Source: Ctena decussata (Eukaryota > Mollusca > Bivalvia > Lucinida > Lucinidae). From it: 64,000 bases of DNA. The stretch spans positions 23,574,460 through 23,638,459 of the forward strand of contig OZ022500.1 in NCBI GenBank assembly GCA_963989385.1. Reading direction: 5' to 3'. Shown in pieces: positions 46,401 to 49,869 of the stretch (position 1 is its first letter; the number at the start of each line of letters is the position of its first letter). The position numbers and the translations under genes are program-made. The notes below the pieces were generated by a model. The model did not search any database. It was given only the letters and a program-made list of their open reading frames with translations, and was not told the origin of the DNA.

Positions 46401-48544
46401 ATATTATACAACTTACGGTGGTGGCGGCTATATTGCTGTGTTAGACGTCAATCGTGACGTCAGTACCCATATTCTGAATGAGTTGTATAACAACTCATGG
46501 GTCGATCGACAAACACGTGCCGTTGTACTTGAATTTACTCTCTACTGCCTCAATGCCAACATATTCATGTATAATATGTTCATGGTAGAATTTCCTGAAA
46601 CGGGAGGGGCGTTTCCCTTCCACATCCTCCTCCCCTTACGTGTCTACCAGCATCACGGCTCAACTGGTATCTACACTTTAGCCTGTGAAATCATATTTGT
46701 TGTATTTCTTCTGATCCTCACGATTCAGATGATTATTAATATGGTCCAGCAAAAGCGACAGTTCTTCAGAAAACCTTGGCAGGTCCTGGATATGGTGATT
46801 ATTATAATAGGATATGCTGCAGTCGCCATGTACGCTGTACGTTTTGCAGTTACCTCCTCAACCATTGCAAAATTCAGTGAAGACAAGAAGCAGTTTGTTA
46901 ATTTCTACCACATAGCACTCTGGGATGGACTTCTTGTTCTTCTCATTGGCACCCTTAACTTCATAGTCACAATCAGGCTTCTCAACATCCTTGGCTACAA
47001 CAAACGGATCAGCGCTGTCGCTCGTGTTTTCACCACGGCTGCTAGCGATCTATTGTGGTTTGGCATTTTCTTTGTCAACATCTTCACTTGCTATGCCGTC
47101 TTTGGTTACCTCTTGTTTGGCTCAAAATTAAAATCCTACATGAATGTTTATGCCACAATGGGGACTTTGTTCATTAGTATGATCGGAAAGAGCAGATTTA
47201 CAGAAATTGACGACACCGACCCCGTGATGTCGAAAATCTATTTCATGATATTTATCTTCTTCGTCGTCTACTGCATTTTGACGATGTTCCTTGCCGTTCT
47301 GTCGAAGAGTATAGAAAATGTTCACTCTGATGTGAAAAAGGACAAGGGTGAAGAAATGGTGGATTATCTGCTGAACAAATTTAAGAACCTGATTGGATAC
47401 GGACAGGGAGATACACAACCAGGTAATTCCTATAGGCACAAAATGTTGATACGCCGTATTGACGTTGTGTTACAGTAGTGTATTTTGGTCGAAACAATAT
47501 AATCCATTAATCCAAGTATGTACAATGTGTGTGCATTGCATGTAGCCTTTAATTAATGCTGATTTTGAACAATCTGATTTATTAAATAGTGCAGTTTGGT
47601 ATATCTTTGTTTTGGTCATTTTAGACTTCCATTGGTTCTGTTAGAGTGGTACGTTTACCAGCTCAAAAATTATCAGTTACGCTCAAATAGTAATTGCAAT
47701 ACAAATAATTCGTTTAGACGTGAGGTAGCAAGCGAGATACAAATCCCTGTGCCTCATTCTATGAATATGCCTTGACAGTATACACAGCTTTCATAATTTA
47801 TCAATTTATTATTGTTATAAATATGTTGTTTAAAAAGGCTTCAACTCGAATGAAGTTTGTCATAGAAGTTTGTTTGTCCATATGCCAAATATATTTGAAG
47901 CCTAAAATGTAGATCAGATTTGTTCTAATTTCAGGGAGACGCCGAGGTCGGCCGCCTGCTCCGTGGACCCCTCAGTCCCGCAGATTCTCGCAGCTGGATA
48001 ACAGGTCTATATTACAGTCAATACGGATGTCGCTTCATGATGCTTTGAAAGAAACTAAAGAGGAGGCACATTATGATGGTAAATCCCTTGGACCCTTTAA
48101 GCGCCAAAAAACAGACGACAAAGTTTACGTCTGCAGAATTTCATAATGTTTCGTTCAGGCTATATCATTTTTATAATTCAAAGACTACAGAGCAAACAGT
48201 GTAGATCTAGTTGAGGCGGCTCATAATGAGCCGCCTCATCAATATCTTAACTGTTTGCAAATCGGCTATTTCGTCTCTGGTACATTGTACTTAAAGTGTT
48301 TATTGTTTAAGATATTGTAAAACTAAGATTGACTCGTCATAGCAACATGAATCTTAGGCTATTGGTATTTTGCAGAACAAACTACTTCAGCTGTTTATTT
48401 AACTGAACAGTGTGATTGAAAGAGGTTGTTATATTCTATGCAAAGGTTCTCGTGCCATTGCTAATTTTGATTCTTATTCTGCAAATGTTGCACTTTTATC
48501 TATTTTCAGATCACAAAAAGGCATCGAAGAAGAAAGGCATATAA
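4210..48544 (+). CDS. Polycystin-1-like gene (PKD1/PKD1L family), 5'-incomplete, 21 exons in window
   Basis: Joining 21 exons with GT-AG borders gives 4716 nt in one frame, 1571 codons plus a TAA stop at 48542-48544. Numbering from the first residue in the window: GAIN-like extracellular region about 1-470, GPS about 475-520, TM1 about 543-561, PLAT domain about 587-695, TM2 749-770, TM3 794-817, TM4 and TM5 about 880-945, TM6 about 1000-1020, polycystin (tetragonal-opening) domain about 1020-1260, and five channel-like helices at about 1262-1286, 1298-1320, 1345-1367, 1388-1412 and 1451-1474. The order GPS-TM-PLAT-10 TM is diagnostic of polycystin-1 proteins, which act in the plasma or ciliary membrane as receptor-like partners of PKD2-type channels. 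The tail is basic and short, and I see no obvious coiled coil. The N-terminal part lies upstream. PKD1 versus PKD1L orthology cannot be decided here. Confidence 0.93.
4789..4944 (+). CDS. Polycystin-1-like, exon b
   Basis: Acceptor TTTCTTTACAG and donor GTAAGT; 156 nt, phase 0 to 0, residues 58-109. It starts S-L-D-E-F-T-N-L-M and reads as alternating polar/hydrophobic helix, as in the helical part of GAIN domains. Confidence 0.85.
4945..5990. other. Intron sequence, nothing recognised
   Basis: Between exon b and the hairpin element at 6005. I see no exon, RNA gene or repeated family member. Confidence 0.5.
6005..6160. mobile_element. Hairpin MITE (GATTGGCTGCTTC family)
   Basis: Arms meet at GATTGGCTGCTTCTGAGCAC / GCTCGGAAGCAGCCAATC (6059-6100). 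Related copies at 25170-25325 and 38053-38180. Confidence 0.65.
6913..7251 (+). pseudogene. CR1-like ORF2 N-terminus with 2A-like motif
   Basis: Begins M-S-L-V-L-L-Q-C, then G-D-I-E-T-N-P-G-P (6937-6963), the consensus of 2A ribosome-skipping peptides, then the start of the endonuclease domain. The frame is lost near 7230. 2A-like motifs are known in some invertebrate CR1 and STR elements. Activity of this one is untested. Confidence 0.75.
7255..8268 (+). pseudogene. CR1-like endonuclease and linker fragment
   Basis: Continues the endonuclease (G-T-F-Y-R-P-P near 7318, G-D-F-N-L-D near 7424), shifts frame near 7600, then a lysine/arginine-rich pre-RT linker with P-P-W-L-N-S and D-W-W-K-T-L-K. 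It ends at the deletion that removed the polymerase palm. Confidence 0.75.
8275..9284 (+). pseudogene. CR1-like RT thumb and C-terminal domain
   Basis: Contains R-P-L-L-E-Y-A-D (8409 onwards) and a C-terminal domain with the zinc-knuckle-like C-I-C-G...H-F-L-L-E-C that is common at the end of CR1-group ORF2 proteins. A frame break near 8490-8590 separates the thumb from the C-terminal part. Stop TGA at 9282-9284. Confidence 0.72.
9377..9971. mobile_element. TIR element (MITE) nested in the CR1 3' UTR
   Basis: Inverted ends CTCTGTGAAAACCGGGCTTA at 9377 and its complement ending at 9971 match over about 27 bp and enclose 595 bp of noncoding DNA with TGACGTNA motifs. The flanks continue the retroelement 3' UTR. 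Confidence 0.75.
10665..10758 (+). CDS. Polycystin-1-like, exon c
   Basis: Acceptor CCATTTCAG and donor GTATAT; 94 nt, phase 0 to 1, residues 110-141. Starts N-K-I-A-E-N-I-E-K-M. Its single leftover base is completed by the two bases opening the exon at 12147, which supports the join. The CR1-like element ends only about 80 bp upstream. Confidence 0.83.
10830..11255. repeat. 24/48-bp tandem repeat (satellite-like)
   Basis: Units of 48 bp, each made of two diverged 24-bp halves (CATAGTCATTGTACATACAT and TAGTCATGATCACTGTATAG types). The 48-bp units at about 11000-11160 are almost identical, while flanking 24-bp units are more diverged. Minus-strand open frames here are by-products of the period being a multiple of three. 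Confidence 0.85.
11584..11819. mobile_element. GAGCC-family hairpin MITE
   Basis: 236 bp, ends GAGCCGCGACACG and GTCGCGGCTC, arms complementary almost throughout (GCCTGGGCATCCGCCCAGTC against GACTGGGCGGATGCCCAGGC). One of 14 copies. Confidence 0.88.
11880..12122. repeat. GATATCTC hairpin element
   Basis: Repeats of TTTGAGATATCGAGAGTTGA and its complement. A second copy lies at 28160-28350. Confidence 0.6.
12147..12391 (+). CDS. Polycystin-1-like, exon d
   Basis: Acceptor TTGTTTCAG and donor GTAAGT; 245 nt, phase 1 to 0, residues 141-222. Helical, extracellular (D-V-Q-K-L-E-G-G-L onwards), consistent with the GAIN subdomain A helices. It is followed by the largest intron of the gene (10.4 kb). 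Confidence 0.88.
12459..12538. repeat. TTGAATCAACGTT palindromic mini-element
   Basis: Diverged copy with ATGACGTTGAATGGAC and TTAATTCAACGTTGTGTG. Better copies at 29368, 46034 and 55535. Confidence 0.55.
13100..13345. mobile_element. Hairpin MITE (GCAGACCCAGATCAGACGCC family)
   Basis: Outer ends ATTAATGCC / GGCATTAAT, inner hairpin around CAGATCAGACGCCACAAATG. Related cores at 30035, 37570 and 43245. Confidence 0.55.
13420..13465. repeat. (GA)n microsatellite
   Basis: AG run with a single AGCG interruption. Confidence 0.9.
14039..14262. mobile_element. Hairpin MITE (GGGGCCGTATT family), copy 1
   Basis: Ends GGGGCCGTATTCATAAA and TATGAATACGACCCC. The centre is a perfect inverted repeat of about 39 bp per arm around AACAGTCTTTGTAAGACTGTT. 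Other copies at 19858 and 42048. Confidence 0.88.
14740..14815. repeat. Hairpin around TAGTTATACCATGGTT
   Basis: Inverted arms ATAGTTATACCATGGTT and AACCATGGTATAACTAT about 25 bp apart. It may be the centre of a larger decayed hairpin element. Confidence 0.55.
14877..16807. mobile_element. 1.9-kb nonautonomous TIR element
   Basis: Inverted ends ATAGGAGATAAC (14877) and TTTTATCCCCTAT (to 16807). Further in, TGACGTCATCG and a perfect 17-bp match CTTGGTTGGCAAAAGAT (14931-14947 against 16738-16754). No transposase frame is visible. It contains the hairpin element 16181-16532. Confidence 0.75.
16181..16532. mobile_element. Hairpin element (TATGACGTCGCATC family), copy 1
   Basis: About 350 bp, outer end TCATATGACGTCGCATCTGA, other end CTCATGTAAGATCCTCTATA, with an inner hairpin around GATAAGATGCTCG/CGCATCTTATC. 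Nested in 14877-16807. Other copies at 36964 and 48789. Confidence 0.8.
17345..17445. repeat. Hairpin around AAGAGCCGCCCAT
   Basis: Inverted arms CACCTGTAACTGAGCTCGAT...GAGCCGCCCAT and ATGGGCGGCTC...ACAGTTACAGGT, about 34 bp each with few mismatches. Confidence 0.65.
18020..19340. mobile_element. AGCTCACC...CTCTTGTT element with internal tandem repeats
   Basis: Starts TAGCTCACCTGAGCCGAAG, has a GTCGTC-rich segment near 18080 and three diverged internal repeats containing GGTCGCATGACCAACATG-like sequence (near 18230, 18465 and 18880). It ends CGGGTGAGC...GGCCCTCTTGTT. The same end types flank 52150-53635. Confidence 0.7.
19500..19740. mobile_element. Hairpin MITE (GGGTAACTTCGG family), copy 1
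   Basis: Outer arms GGTCGAGTCGGGTAACTTCG and CCGAAGTTACCCGACTC, inner hairpin GTGAAAATCC...GGATTTTCAC. Other copies at 23225 and 55306. Confidence 0.75.
19858..20157. mobile_element. Hairpin MITE (GGGGCCGTATT family), copy 2, arm triplicated
   Basis: Ends GGGGCCGTATTTTAGAAA and TTATAAATACGGCCCC. The right arm block CCTCCAGAGCAAATTTCATA is present three times (19980, 20007, 20056), making it longer than its siblings. Confidence 0.85.
20525..20880. repeat. Tandem repeat, about 100-120 bp unit, three copies
   Basis: GTGATTATCATTAT begins units near 20528, 20631 and 20750, and CATAATGAAAATATTTACCC recurs once per unit. The hydrophobic 131-codon open frame across it is a by-product. Confidence 0.8.
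21093..22438. mobile_element. Mariner-like deletion derivative, 1.35 kb
   Basis: Ends TACGAGGGGCATTTCAGAAA and TTTTGAAATGCCCCTCGTA flanked by TA, the end style of IS630/Tc1/mariner elements. The 110-codon minus-strand frame inside has no transposase motif that I recognise. Confidence 0.75.
22579..22634. repeat. Short CRE-like palindromic mini-element
   Basis: CCCAGGAGGCACATAAAGTT through ACTGACGTCATTTGCCCACT, a shortened member of the family at 1041 and 61510. Confidence 0.6.
22807..23034 (+). CDS. Polycystin-1-like, exon e
   Basis: Acceptor TTAATTAACAG and donor GTGAGT; 228 nt, phase 0 to 0, residues 223-298. Starts A-Q-K-A-A-N-S-F-V and includes an acidic stretch (G-E-E-D-E-E). Extracellular GAIN-like region. 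Confidence 0.87.
23225..23445. mobile_element. Hairpin MITE (GGGTAACTTCGG family), copy 2
   Basis: AGTAGGGTAACCTCGGACAG to CCGAAGTTACCCCACC with inner GTGAAAATCCTGATGA / TCATCAGGATTTTCAC. Confidence 0.75.
24176..24345. mobile_element. Small TIR element (GGGGCGGATCCAGG ends)
   Basis: Inverted ends AGGGGCGGATCCAGG and CTGGATCCGCCACTG enclose about 165 bp with arm-like GGGGGTTC motifs. Noncoding. Confidence 0.65.
24349..24458. repeat. Long hairpin with AGATTCGCTGACTCAGCG centre
   Basis: Arms CAGCTTTGCAAACAAAGCAA and TTGCTATGTTTGCAAAGCTG pair through to the centre AGATTCGCTGACTCAGCGAA with few mismatches (about 50 bp per arm). Confidence 0.7.
25170..25325. mobile_element. Hairpin MITE (GATTGGCTGCTTC family)
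   Basis: Near-perfect arms GATTGGCTGCTTCCGAGCA / TGCTCGGAAGCAGCCAATC, flanked by TTGAGTTT-type arms and GAGGTTATA/TATAACCTC ends. Confidence 0.7.
25488..25626 (+). CDS. Polycystin-1-like, exon f
   Basis: Acceptor GTATTTCAG and donor GTAAGT; 139 nt, phase 0 to 1, residues 299-345. Beta-rich (R-L-K-V-D-V-P, G-S-V-V-I-K-Q-K-I-P), as expected for GAIN subdomain B. A 330-bp hairpin element begins about 65 bp downstream. Confidence 0.86.
25690..26028. mobile_element. Large hairpin element of GCTTCCTGCAGAGAC repeats, copy 1
   Basis: Each arm is itself a run of about six units of GCTTCCTGCNGAGACTGTCC separated by short variable spacers. The arms are complementary and the outer ends are AGGGTATAATTGATTCCGCC and its complement. 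The second copy is 53905-54238. Open frames across it are translations of the repeat. Confidence 0.85.
26499..26726. mobile_element. GAGCC-family hairpin MITE, decayed
   Basis: ACAAGACATAACCAACAAAG to TTTGTCGTATTAGTGCTC with the GGGCATCCGCCCAGTC core. The outer ends are mutated. Confidence 0.75.
27081..27380 (+). CDS. Polycystin-1-like, exon g
   Basis: Acceptor ATATTATAG and donor GTAAGT; 300 nt, phase 1 to 1, residues 345-445. Beta-rich extracellular segment with Y-T-I-Y-I-N-Y-G and W-N-Y-G-V-R-T-V, which I place in GAIN subdomain B ahead of the GPS. Confidence 0.9.
27566..27632. repeat. Short CRE-like palindromic mini-element
   Basis: CCCAGCAGGCACAGGAAGTT through TTTTGACGTCATGTGCATTC. Confidence 0.6.
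28160..28350. repeat. GATATCTC hairpin element, copy 2
   Basis: Centre AAATTTTCTGCTTCCAGAAAATTT with arms TACTGATATCTCAAAGTA / TACTTTGAGATACCAGTA. Right end TCGAGAGTTGACTGTA as at 12122. It ends about 55 bp before exon h. Confidence 0.65.
28406..28551 (+). CDS. Polycystin-1-like, exon h: basic site and first half of GPS
   Basis: Acceptor CGTTATACAG and donor GTAAGT; 146 nt, phase 1 to 0, residues 445-493. It contains a tetra-arginine run (451-454) followed by the first GPS half, with C477, W480, W487 and C492 in the C-x-x-W...W...C spacing. Confidence 0.9.
28910..29130. mobile_element. Hairpin MITE (AACCCTTTAAGCGCC family), copy 1
   Basis: Ends TTAACCCTTTAAGCGCC and GGCGCTTAAAGTGTTAA, inner hairpin GATCTAGTTGTGGCGGC / GCCGCCTCATCATGATC. 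Copy 2 at 48085-48302. Confidence 0.7.
29368..29478. repeat. TTGAATCAACGTT palindromic mini-element
   Basis: From CCACTGGGCACACAATTTTG to ATGTTATGTGTCTGATGGG with ATTACGTTGAATCAACGTTG inside. Confidence 0.65.
29560..29796 (+). CDS. Polycystin-1-like, exon i: second half of GPS and TM1
   Basis: Acceptor TAATTTCAG and donor GTAATG; 237 nt, phase 0 to 0, residues 494-572. It holds the C-x-C of the GPS (505, 507) and N-E-L-T-F-G at the site where autoproteolysis occurs after Leu. Next come the polycystin signature F-G-N-S-F-Y-V-P-P-N and TM1 (about 543-561), capped by A-R-R-Q-D-K-K. Confidence 0.95.
30272..30513. mobile_element. GAGCC-family hairpin MITE
   Basis: Ends GAGCCACGACACG and CGTGTCGCGGCTC, 242 bp, with possible ATAT target duplication. 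It lies 62 bp before exon j. Confidence 0.88.
30576..30746 (+). CDS. Polycystin-1-like, exon j: PLAT domain, first part
   Basis: Acceptor GATATTTTCAG and donor GTAACT; 171 nt, phase 0 to 0, residues 573-629. Y-F-Y-V-V-K-V-Y-T-G opens a PLAT/LH2 beta sandwich, a cytoplasmic lipid- and protein-binding module between TM1 and TM2 in polycystin-1 proteins. Confidence 0.95.
31294..31430. repeat. Near-perfect 137-bp hairpin
   Basis: Arms begin GATGGGGTTGAGGCCATGAC and end GTCGAGGCCTCAACCCCATC, meeting at GCGAGGCTTGCCGAGC. A very long stable hairpin if transcribed. Confidence 0.8.
31683..33070. repeat. ATACCCCCGC-ended tandem array, about 155-bp units
   Basis: Ends ATACCCCCGCTTT and AGCGGGGGTAT. 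GTCAAAGATATCTCAGCAAC-like sequence starts about eight units (31776, 31926, 32091, 32244, 32408, 32560, 32708, 32872), with TTCTTCCCTGTATTTGTTCA in most. Minus-strand frames here are repeat translations. Confidence 0.82.
33438..33598 (+). CDS. Polycystin-1-like, exon k: PLAT domain, middle
   Basis: Acceptor TATTTGCAG and donor GTAAGT; 161 nt, phase 0 to 2, residues 630-683. Core PLAT motif L-G-x-L-x-x-M-R-I-W-H-D-N-S-G and the following S-W-Y-L-S-K-I-E-V are clear. Most of the preceding 2.7-kb intron is one mobile element. Confidence 0.96.
33893..34150. mobile_element. Hairpin MITE (GCTCAGCTGAGCATG family), copy 1
   Basis: TTATAAAACTTTTTTCATGC to ATAACCTCGAGGCC, inner hairpin GCCAACATTA...TAGTTGGCATTTTC. 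Copy 2 at 43688-43925. Confidence 0.65.
34505..34710. repeat. Long hairpin in the intron before exon l
   Basis: Arms CAGAGCTCTAGATAAGAGGG / CCCTCTTATCTAGAGCTCTG continue through TTTGATGATAATTAAGGATA and meet at GAACCGTCTCAGCGAGACGG, about 95 bp per arm. Confidence 0.75.
34911..35106 (+). CDS. Polycystin-1-like, exon l: PLAT end
   Basis: Acceptor GTTTTTCAG and donor GTACGT; 196 nt, phase 2 to 0, residues 683-748. F-I-F-Q-A-E-R-W-L-A-V closes the PLAT domain, and the rest is a cytoplasmic linker ending S-S-T-F-T-R just before TM2. Confidence 0.95.
35439..36363. mobile_element. Mariner-like deletion derivative inserted in the LTR
   Basis: 925 bp, ends TACGAGGGTCATCCAAAAAG and CTTTTTGGACGATCCTCGTA, TA at both borders. 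Removing it restores an LTR that aligns with the 3' copy. Confidence 0.78.
36690..36758 (+). other. tRNA-like pol III promoter sequence inside the LTR
   Basis: GTACGTGGTAGAGTGTTCG (A-box-like) and GGGTTCGATGC (B box) at tRNA spacing within the 3' LTR. The same stretch in the 5' LTR near 36400-36460 has a B-box variant and a local duplication of AGATCGAAGGGTCCC. Not a functional tRNA by my reading. Confidence 0.55.
36964..37316. mobile_element. Hairpin element (TATGACGTCGCATC family), copy 2
   Basis: Reverse orientation to the copy at 16181. Inner hairpin GATAAGATGCGAGGC / GAGCATCTTATC. It ends about 33 bp before exon m. Confidence 0.8.
37350..37484 (+). CDS. Polycystin-1-like, exon m: TM2
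   Basis: Acceptor CTTTTGTAG and donor GTACGA; 135 nt, phase 0 to 0, residues 749-793. V-Q-R-A-T-C-A-L-V opens TM2, matching the conserved polycystin pattern with small residues through A-N-A-M-F-F. A hairpin element ends about 33 bp before the exon. Confidence 0.95.
38053..38180. mobile_element. Hairpin MITE (GATTGGCTGCTTC family), loop deleted
   Basis: CCAGAGGTTATAAAACTTGA to TATAACCTCAAACCCAGG. The second GGAAGCAGCCAATC arm is missing, so one inner arm was lost. Confidence 0.65.
38419..38654. mobile_element. GAGCC-family hairpin MITE
   Basis: Ends GAGCCGCGACACGAC and GTCGTGTCGCGGCTC, flanked by ATCAT on both sides, a probable 5-bp target duplication. Arms nearly perfect. Confidence 0.9.
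39123..39353 (+). CDS. Polycystin-1-like, exon n: TM3 and cytoplasmic loop
   Basis: Acceptor GTTTTTTCAG and donor GTACCA; 231 nt, phase 0 to 0, residues 794-870. TM3 (about 794-817) carries the conserved S-T-P-P-T turn. A basic loop follows (R-K-R-R-A-R-K), then an amphipathic acidic helix. Confidence 0.94.
39535..39770. mobile_element. GAGCC-family hairpin MITE
   Basis: Ends GAGCCGCGACGTGAG and CTCACGTCGGGGCTC. The changed bases ACGTGAG/CTCACGT match between the two arms. Confidence 0.88.
40075..40735. mobile_element. Large imperfect inverted repeat, about 0.65 kb
   Basis: Arms of about 190 bp (40112-40310 and 40523-40712) share GGGTCAAACTTTTACCCTGC / GCGGGGTAAAAGTTTGACCC and TTTGGTAAAATAAATCATTT / AATGATTCATTTTACCAAA. 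It fills the intron before exon o. Confidence 0.7.
40777..40959 (+). CDS. Polycystin-1-like, exon o: TM4 and start of TM5
   Basis: Acceptor GTATTACAG and donor GTAGGG; 183 nt, phase 0 to 0, residues 871-931. P-S-W-C-N-F-I-A-W leads into TM4, then the conserved loop S-E-E-W-L-T-T-F-F and S-F-F-E-S-V at the start of TM5. Confidence 0.95.
41597..41790. repeat. Tandem duplication, about 97 bp, two copies
   Basis: GGAACATACATTAGT...GCTAAACGCATACA is repeated back to back with a handful of differences. Confidence 0.85.
42048..42272. mobile_element. Hairpin MITE (GGGGCCGTATT family), copy 3
   Basis: GGGGTCGTATTTATAAAAGC to TTATAAATACGGCCCC, central hairpin around GGAACAGTCTTTTTCAGACT. Confidence 0.82.
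42329..42406. repeat. CRE-like palindromic mini-element
   Basis: CCCAGCTGGCACACAAAATC to TATGTGCCTGCTGGG with ATGACGTCATAATG inside. Confidence 0.65.
42685..42920. mobile_element. GAGCC-family hairpin MITE abutting a splice acceptor
   Basis: Ends GAGCCACGACACGAC and TCATGTCGCGGCTC, AAAT on both flanks. Only AAATTCTTTCAG separates it from exon p. Confidence 0.9.
42933..43050 (+). CDS. Polycystin-1-like, exon p: rest of TM5
   Basis: Acceptor ATTCTTTCAG and donor GTATGT; 118 nt, phase 0 to 1, residues 932-971. I-A-M-M-A-L-V-F-A-L-I-F completes TM5. A GAGCC-family hairpin element ends at 42920, leaving only 12 bp between element and exon. Confidence 0.92.
43331..43524 (-). repeat. tRNA-derived SINE, family 2
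   Basis: Minus-strand head GGAGCCCCGGTAGCTCAGTG (a good A box) and a core matching 1345-1560. Confidence 0.75.
43688..43925. mobile_element. Hairpin MITE (GCTCAGCTGAGCATG family), copy 2
   Basis: AAGGTTATAAAACTTTATTC to AAAGTTTTATAACCTCGGG. Inner arms ATGCTAACTAATG / TTGGCATTTTCATATTC. Confidence 0.65.
44107..44342 (+). CDS. Polycystin-1-like, exon q: TM6 and start of polycystin domain
   Basis: Acceptor TCTCTTCAG and donor GTAAGA; 236 nt, phase 1 to 0, residues 971-1049. I-V-I-N-L-F-I-C-W-I-L-F is TM6. S-Y-S-N-R-D then starts the large extracellular polycystin domain. Confidence 0.94.
44600..44952. mobile_element. GAGCC-family hairpin MITE, expanded
   Basis: Ends TCACGACACAACA and CATCGTGTCTCGGGTC. 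Longer than siblings (about 350 bp) because the GACTCTGATCAGAATGGG/TTAGCTACC block is repeated internally. Confidence 0.78.
45553..45727 (+). CDS. Polycystin-1-like, exon r: polycystin domain
   Basis: Acceptor GTTCTTCAG and donor GTATGA; 175 nt, phase 0 to 1, residues 1050-1108. F-F-D-W-F-N-N and G-G-A-S-F-R-L-G-P-P-R-L-R-Q-L-R-V match the conserved loop R-L-G-x-P-R-L-R-Q-x-R-V of this domain. Confidence 0.95.
46034..46132. repeat. TTGAATCAACGTT palindromic mini-element
   Basis: ACACAATGCTAAATCAACAT to TCACGTTTTGTGCCCAGTT, centre CGTCATGACGTTGAAT. It lies 75 bp before exon s. Confidence 0.7.
46208..47422 (+). CDS. Polycystin-1-like, exon s: polycystin domain end and channel-like module
   Basis: Acceptor CATTTGCAG and donor GTAATT; 1215 nt, phase 1 to 1, residues 1108-1513. 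It holds the end of the polycystin domain with W-V-D-R-Q-T-R-A-V and E-F-T-L-Y, then five membrane helices equivalent to TM7-TM11. The pore loop between the last two reads I-S-M-I-G-K-S-R-F-T-E-I-D-D, with Lys (codon 47188-47190) where PKD2 channels have Asp. A far larger exon than its neighbours, which is itself notable. Confidence 0.97.
47935..48078 (+). CDS. Polycystin-1-like, exon t: cytoplasmic tail
   Basis: Acceptor TCTAATTTCAG and donor GTAAAT; 144 nt, phase 1 to 1, residues 1513-1561. Starts G-R-R-R-G-R-P-P-A-P-W-T-P, an arginine/proline-rich linker, then a short charged helix (A-L-K-E-T-K-E-E-A). Confidence 0.87.
48085..48302. mobile_element. Hairpin MITE (AACCCTTTAAGCGCC family), copy 2
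   Basis: GGACCCTTTAAGCGCCAAAA to TACTTAAAGTGTT, inner hairpin GGCGGCTCATAATGAGCC. Located in the last intron of the polycystin gene. Confidence 0.7.
48510..48544 (+). CDS. Polycystin-1-like, terminal exon u (coding part)
   Basis: Acceptor CTATTTTCAG; the phase 1 entry completes an Asp codon, then H-K-K-A-S-K-K-K-G-I and TAA at 48542-48544. A very short lysine-rich end. The phase match and good acceptor support it, but an alternative downstream exon cannot be excluded without transcripts. Confidence 0.72.
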
Positions 48545-48788
48545 TCTTCTGCCTGCACTTGCGGATACCACGGAGTATAGGCTATACGTCAGTGAAACTG
48601 GACTTGCATTACTTTTGGGCATGCATCTTTGTTGCACGTGTGTCTATTTTTACTGTTGCATGGATAAGTAATGGGTGGATATGGATAAACAGTTTATTCT
48701 TTACGAACCTGTCTCCCGTTTCACGAAACATCTTAATCCTAAGATTTTCATAATTCCATACAGACTGTATGGAACATACGAAATGATT

Positions 48789-49119
48789 CTATCATATGAC
48801 GTCGCATCGGAGAGTGTAATAAAGCCATGCATTAAAATCGATAGACAACTAGTGGATTAAATATGCAAATAACGTCGTATGCGTTGACGTCTATAAAACG
48901 TCGCGTTTTCTAATGGCGAAATCGTGACGTTTAGTGCAAAATGTGATTTTAGTGCCATATGATAAACAGAATCTTGTATTCATGCCCCTTGATTATCCAA
49001 TTTATTAAACTCGTTGGGGAAATCGATAAGATGCTCGGCATAGCCTCGCATCTTATCTTTTTCCCCAACTTGTTCAGTAAATTCAATAACACATGCGCAC
49101 TCATGTAAGATCCTCTATA
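48789..49119. mobile_element. Hairpin element (TATGACGTCGCATC family), copy 3
   Basis: ATCATATGACGTCGCATCGG to CATGTAAGATCCTCTATAG, same orientation as the copy at 16181. Carries the AATAAA at 48818. Confidence 0.8.
48818..48823 (+). promoter_or_regulatory. Candidate poly(A) signal of the polycystin-1-like gene
   Basis: AATAAA, the first one downstream of the stop at 48544 (273 bp between), followed by ATTAAA a few bases on. It lies inside a hairpin mobile element (48789-49119) that has two other copies in the window, so the signal would be transposon-supplied. Confidence 0.4.
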
Positions 49120-49188
49120 GCCTTAAGATGTTTAGTGAAATGAGCACCTGTTTTGTACTAATGTGACGTGTAAAATGTGATTTATACC

Positions 49189-49420
49189 CCTACACGACAA
49201 AACCAACAACATTGCATGTGCGCCTAGTGAAGACACAGATCAGCTTGAGAATTTGCCCAGTTTGATCAGAGTCTTCGCTATGCATTTTAAGGGTAGCTTA
49301 GGATCTAAGCTACCTCCATGCTGACGGCGAAGACTCTAATCAGTCTAGGCTGACGACTAGGCTGATCTGAGTCTTCGCATGACGCACATACCAGTTTTTT
49401 GTTTTGTCGAGTTGCGGCTT
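49189..49420. mobile_element. GAGCC-family hairpin MITE, decayed
   Basis: CTACACGACAAAACCAACAA to TTTTGTCGAGTTGCGGCTT. The outer left end is lost. Confidence 0.75.
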
Positions 49421-49429
49421 CTGTTCTTA

Positions 49430-49650
49430 TGATGTATGGGTACACCTCCATATTTTTTTTGCCATTTTACAAAGGAAGACATCTTTGTGACTTCCTGTTT
49501 TTCTTCCCTGGATGACATAGGTATCCAGAAAGGGGTCTTCTCTTAAAGAAAAAAGTACTCTTATAGGAACAGAGGCATCCCCCCTCCCTTGAGAAGGTTT
49601 GCAAAATAAAAATGGCATAAGTCTTTAACTTAAAAGTGTACCCATTCACT
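49430..49650. repeat. Dispersed repeat (TACACCTCCATRTTTT family)
   Basis: GGGTACACCTCCATATTTTT to AAAAGTGTACCCATT. Relatives near 43590-43680, 55105-55265 and, cut by the window edge, 63960-64000. Confidence 0.6.
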
Positions 49651-49869
49651 TTAAATGATTTGACTGCTGTAAATAGTGTTACTTTGTCGTTATGTTGTTA
49701 TGTAAAGTCATTTATTTTATTTAAAAACATGTTAAATAGCATTACTGGATTCCGTCCATACTTCCAATTATTATTATTATTAGTATATGTGAACTTAACC
49801 TCTTTTCCGTTCGATTCTCGTAACGACATTCCCCAAGGGACTCAAGGGAACGAGAATCCATTACTTGCA

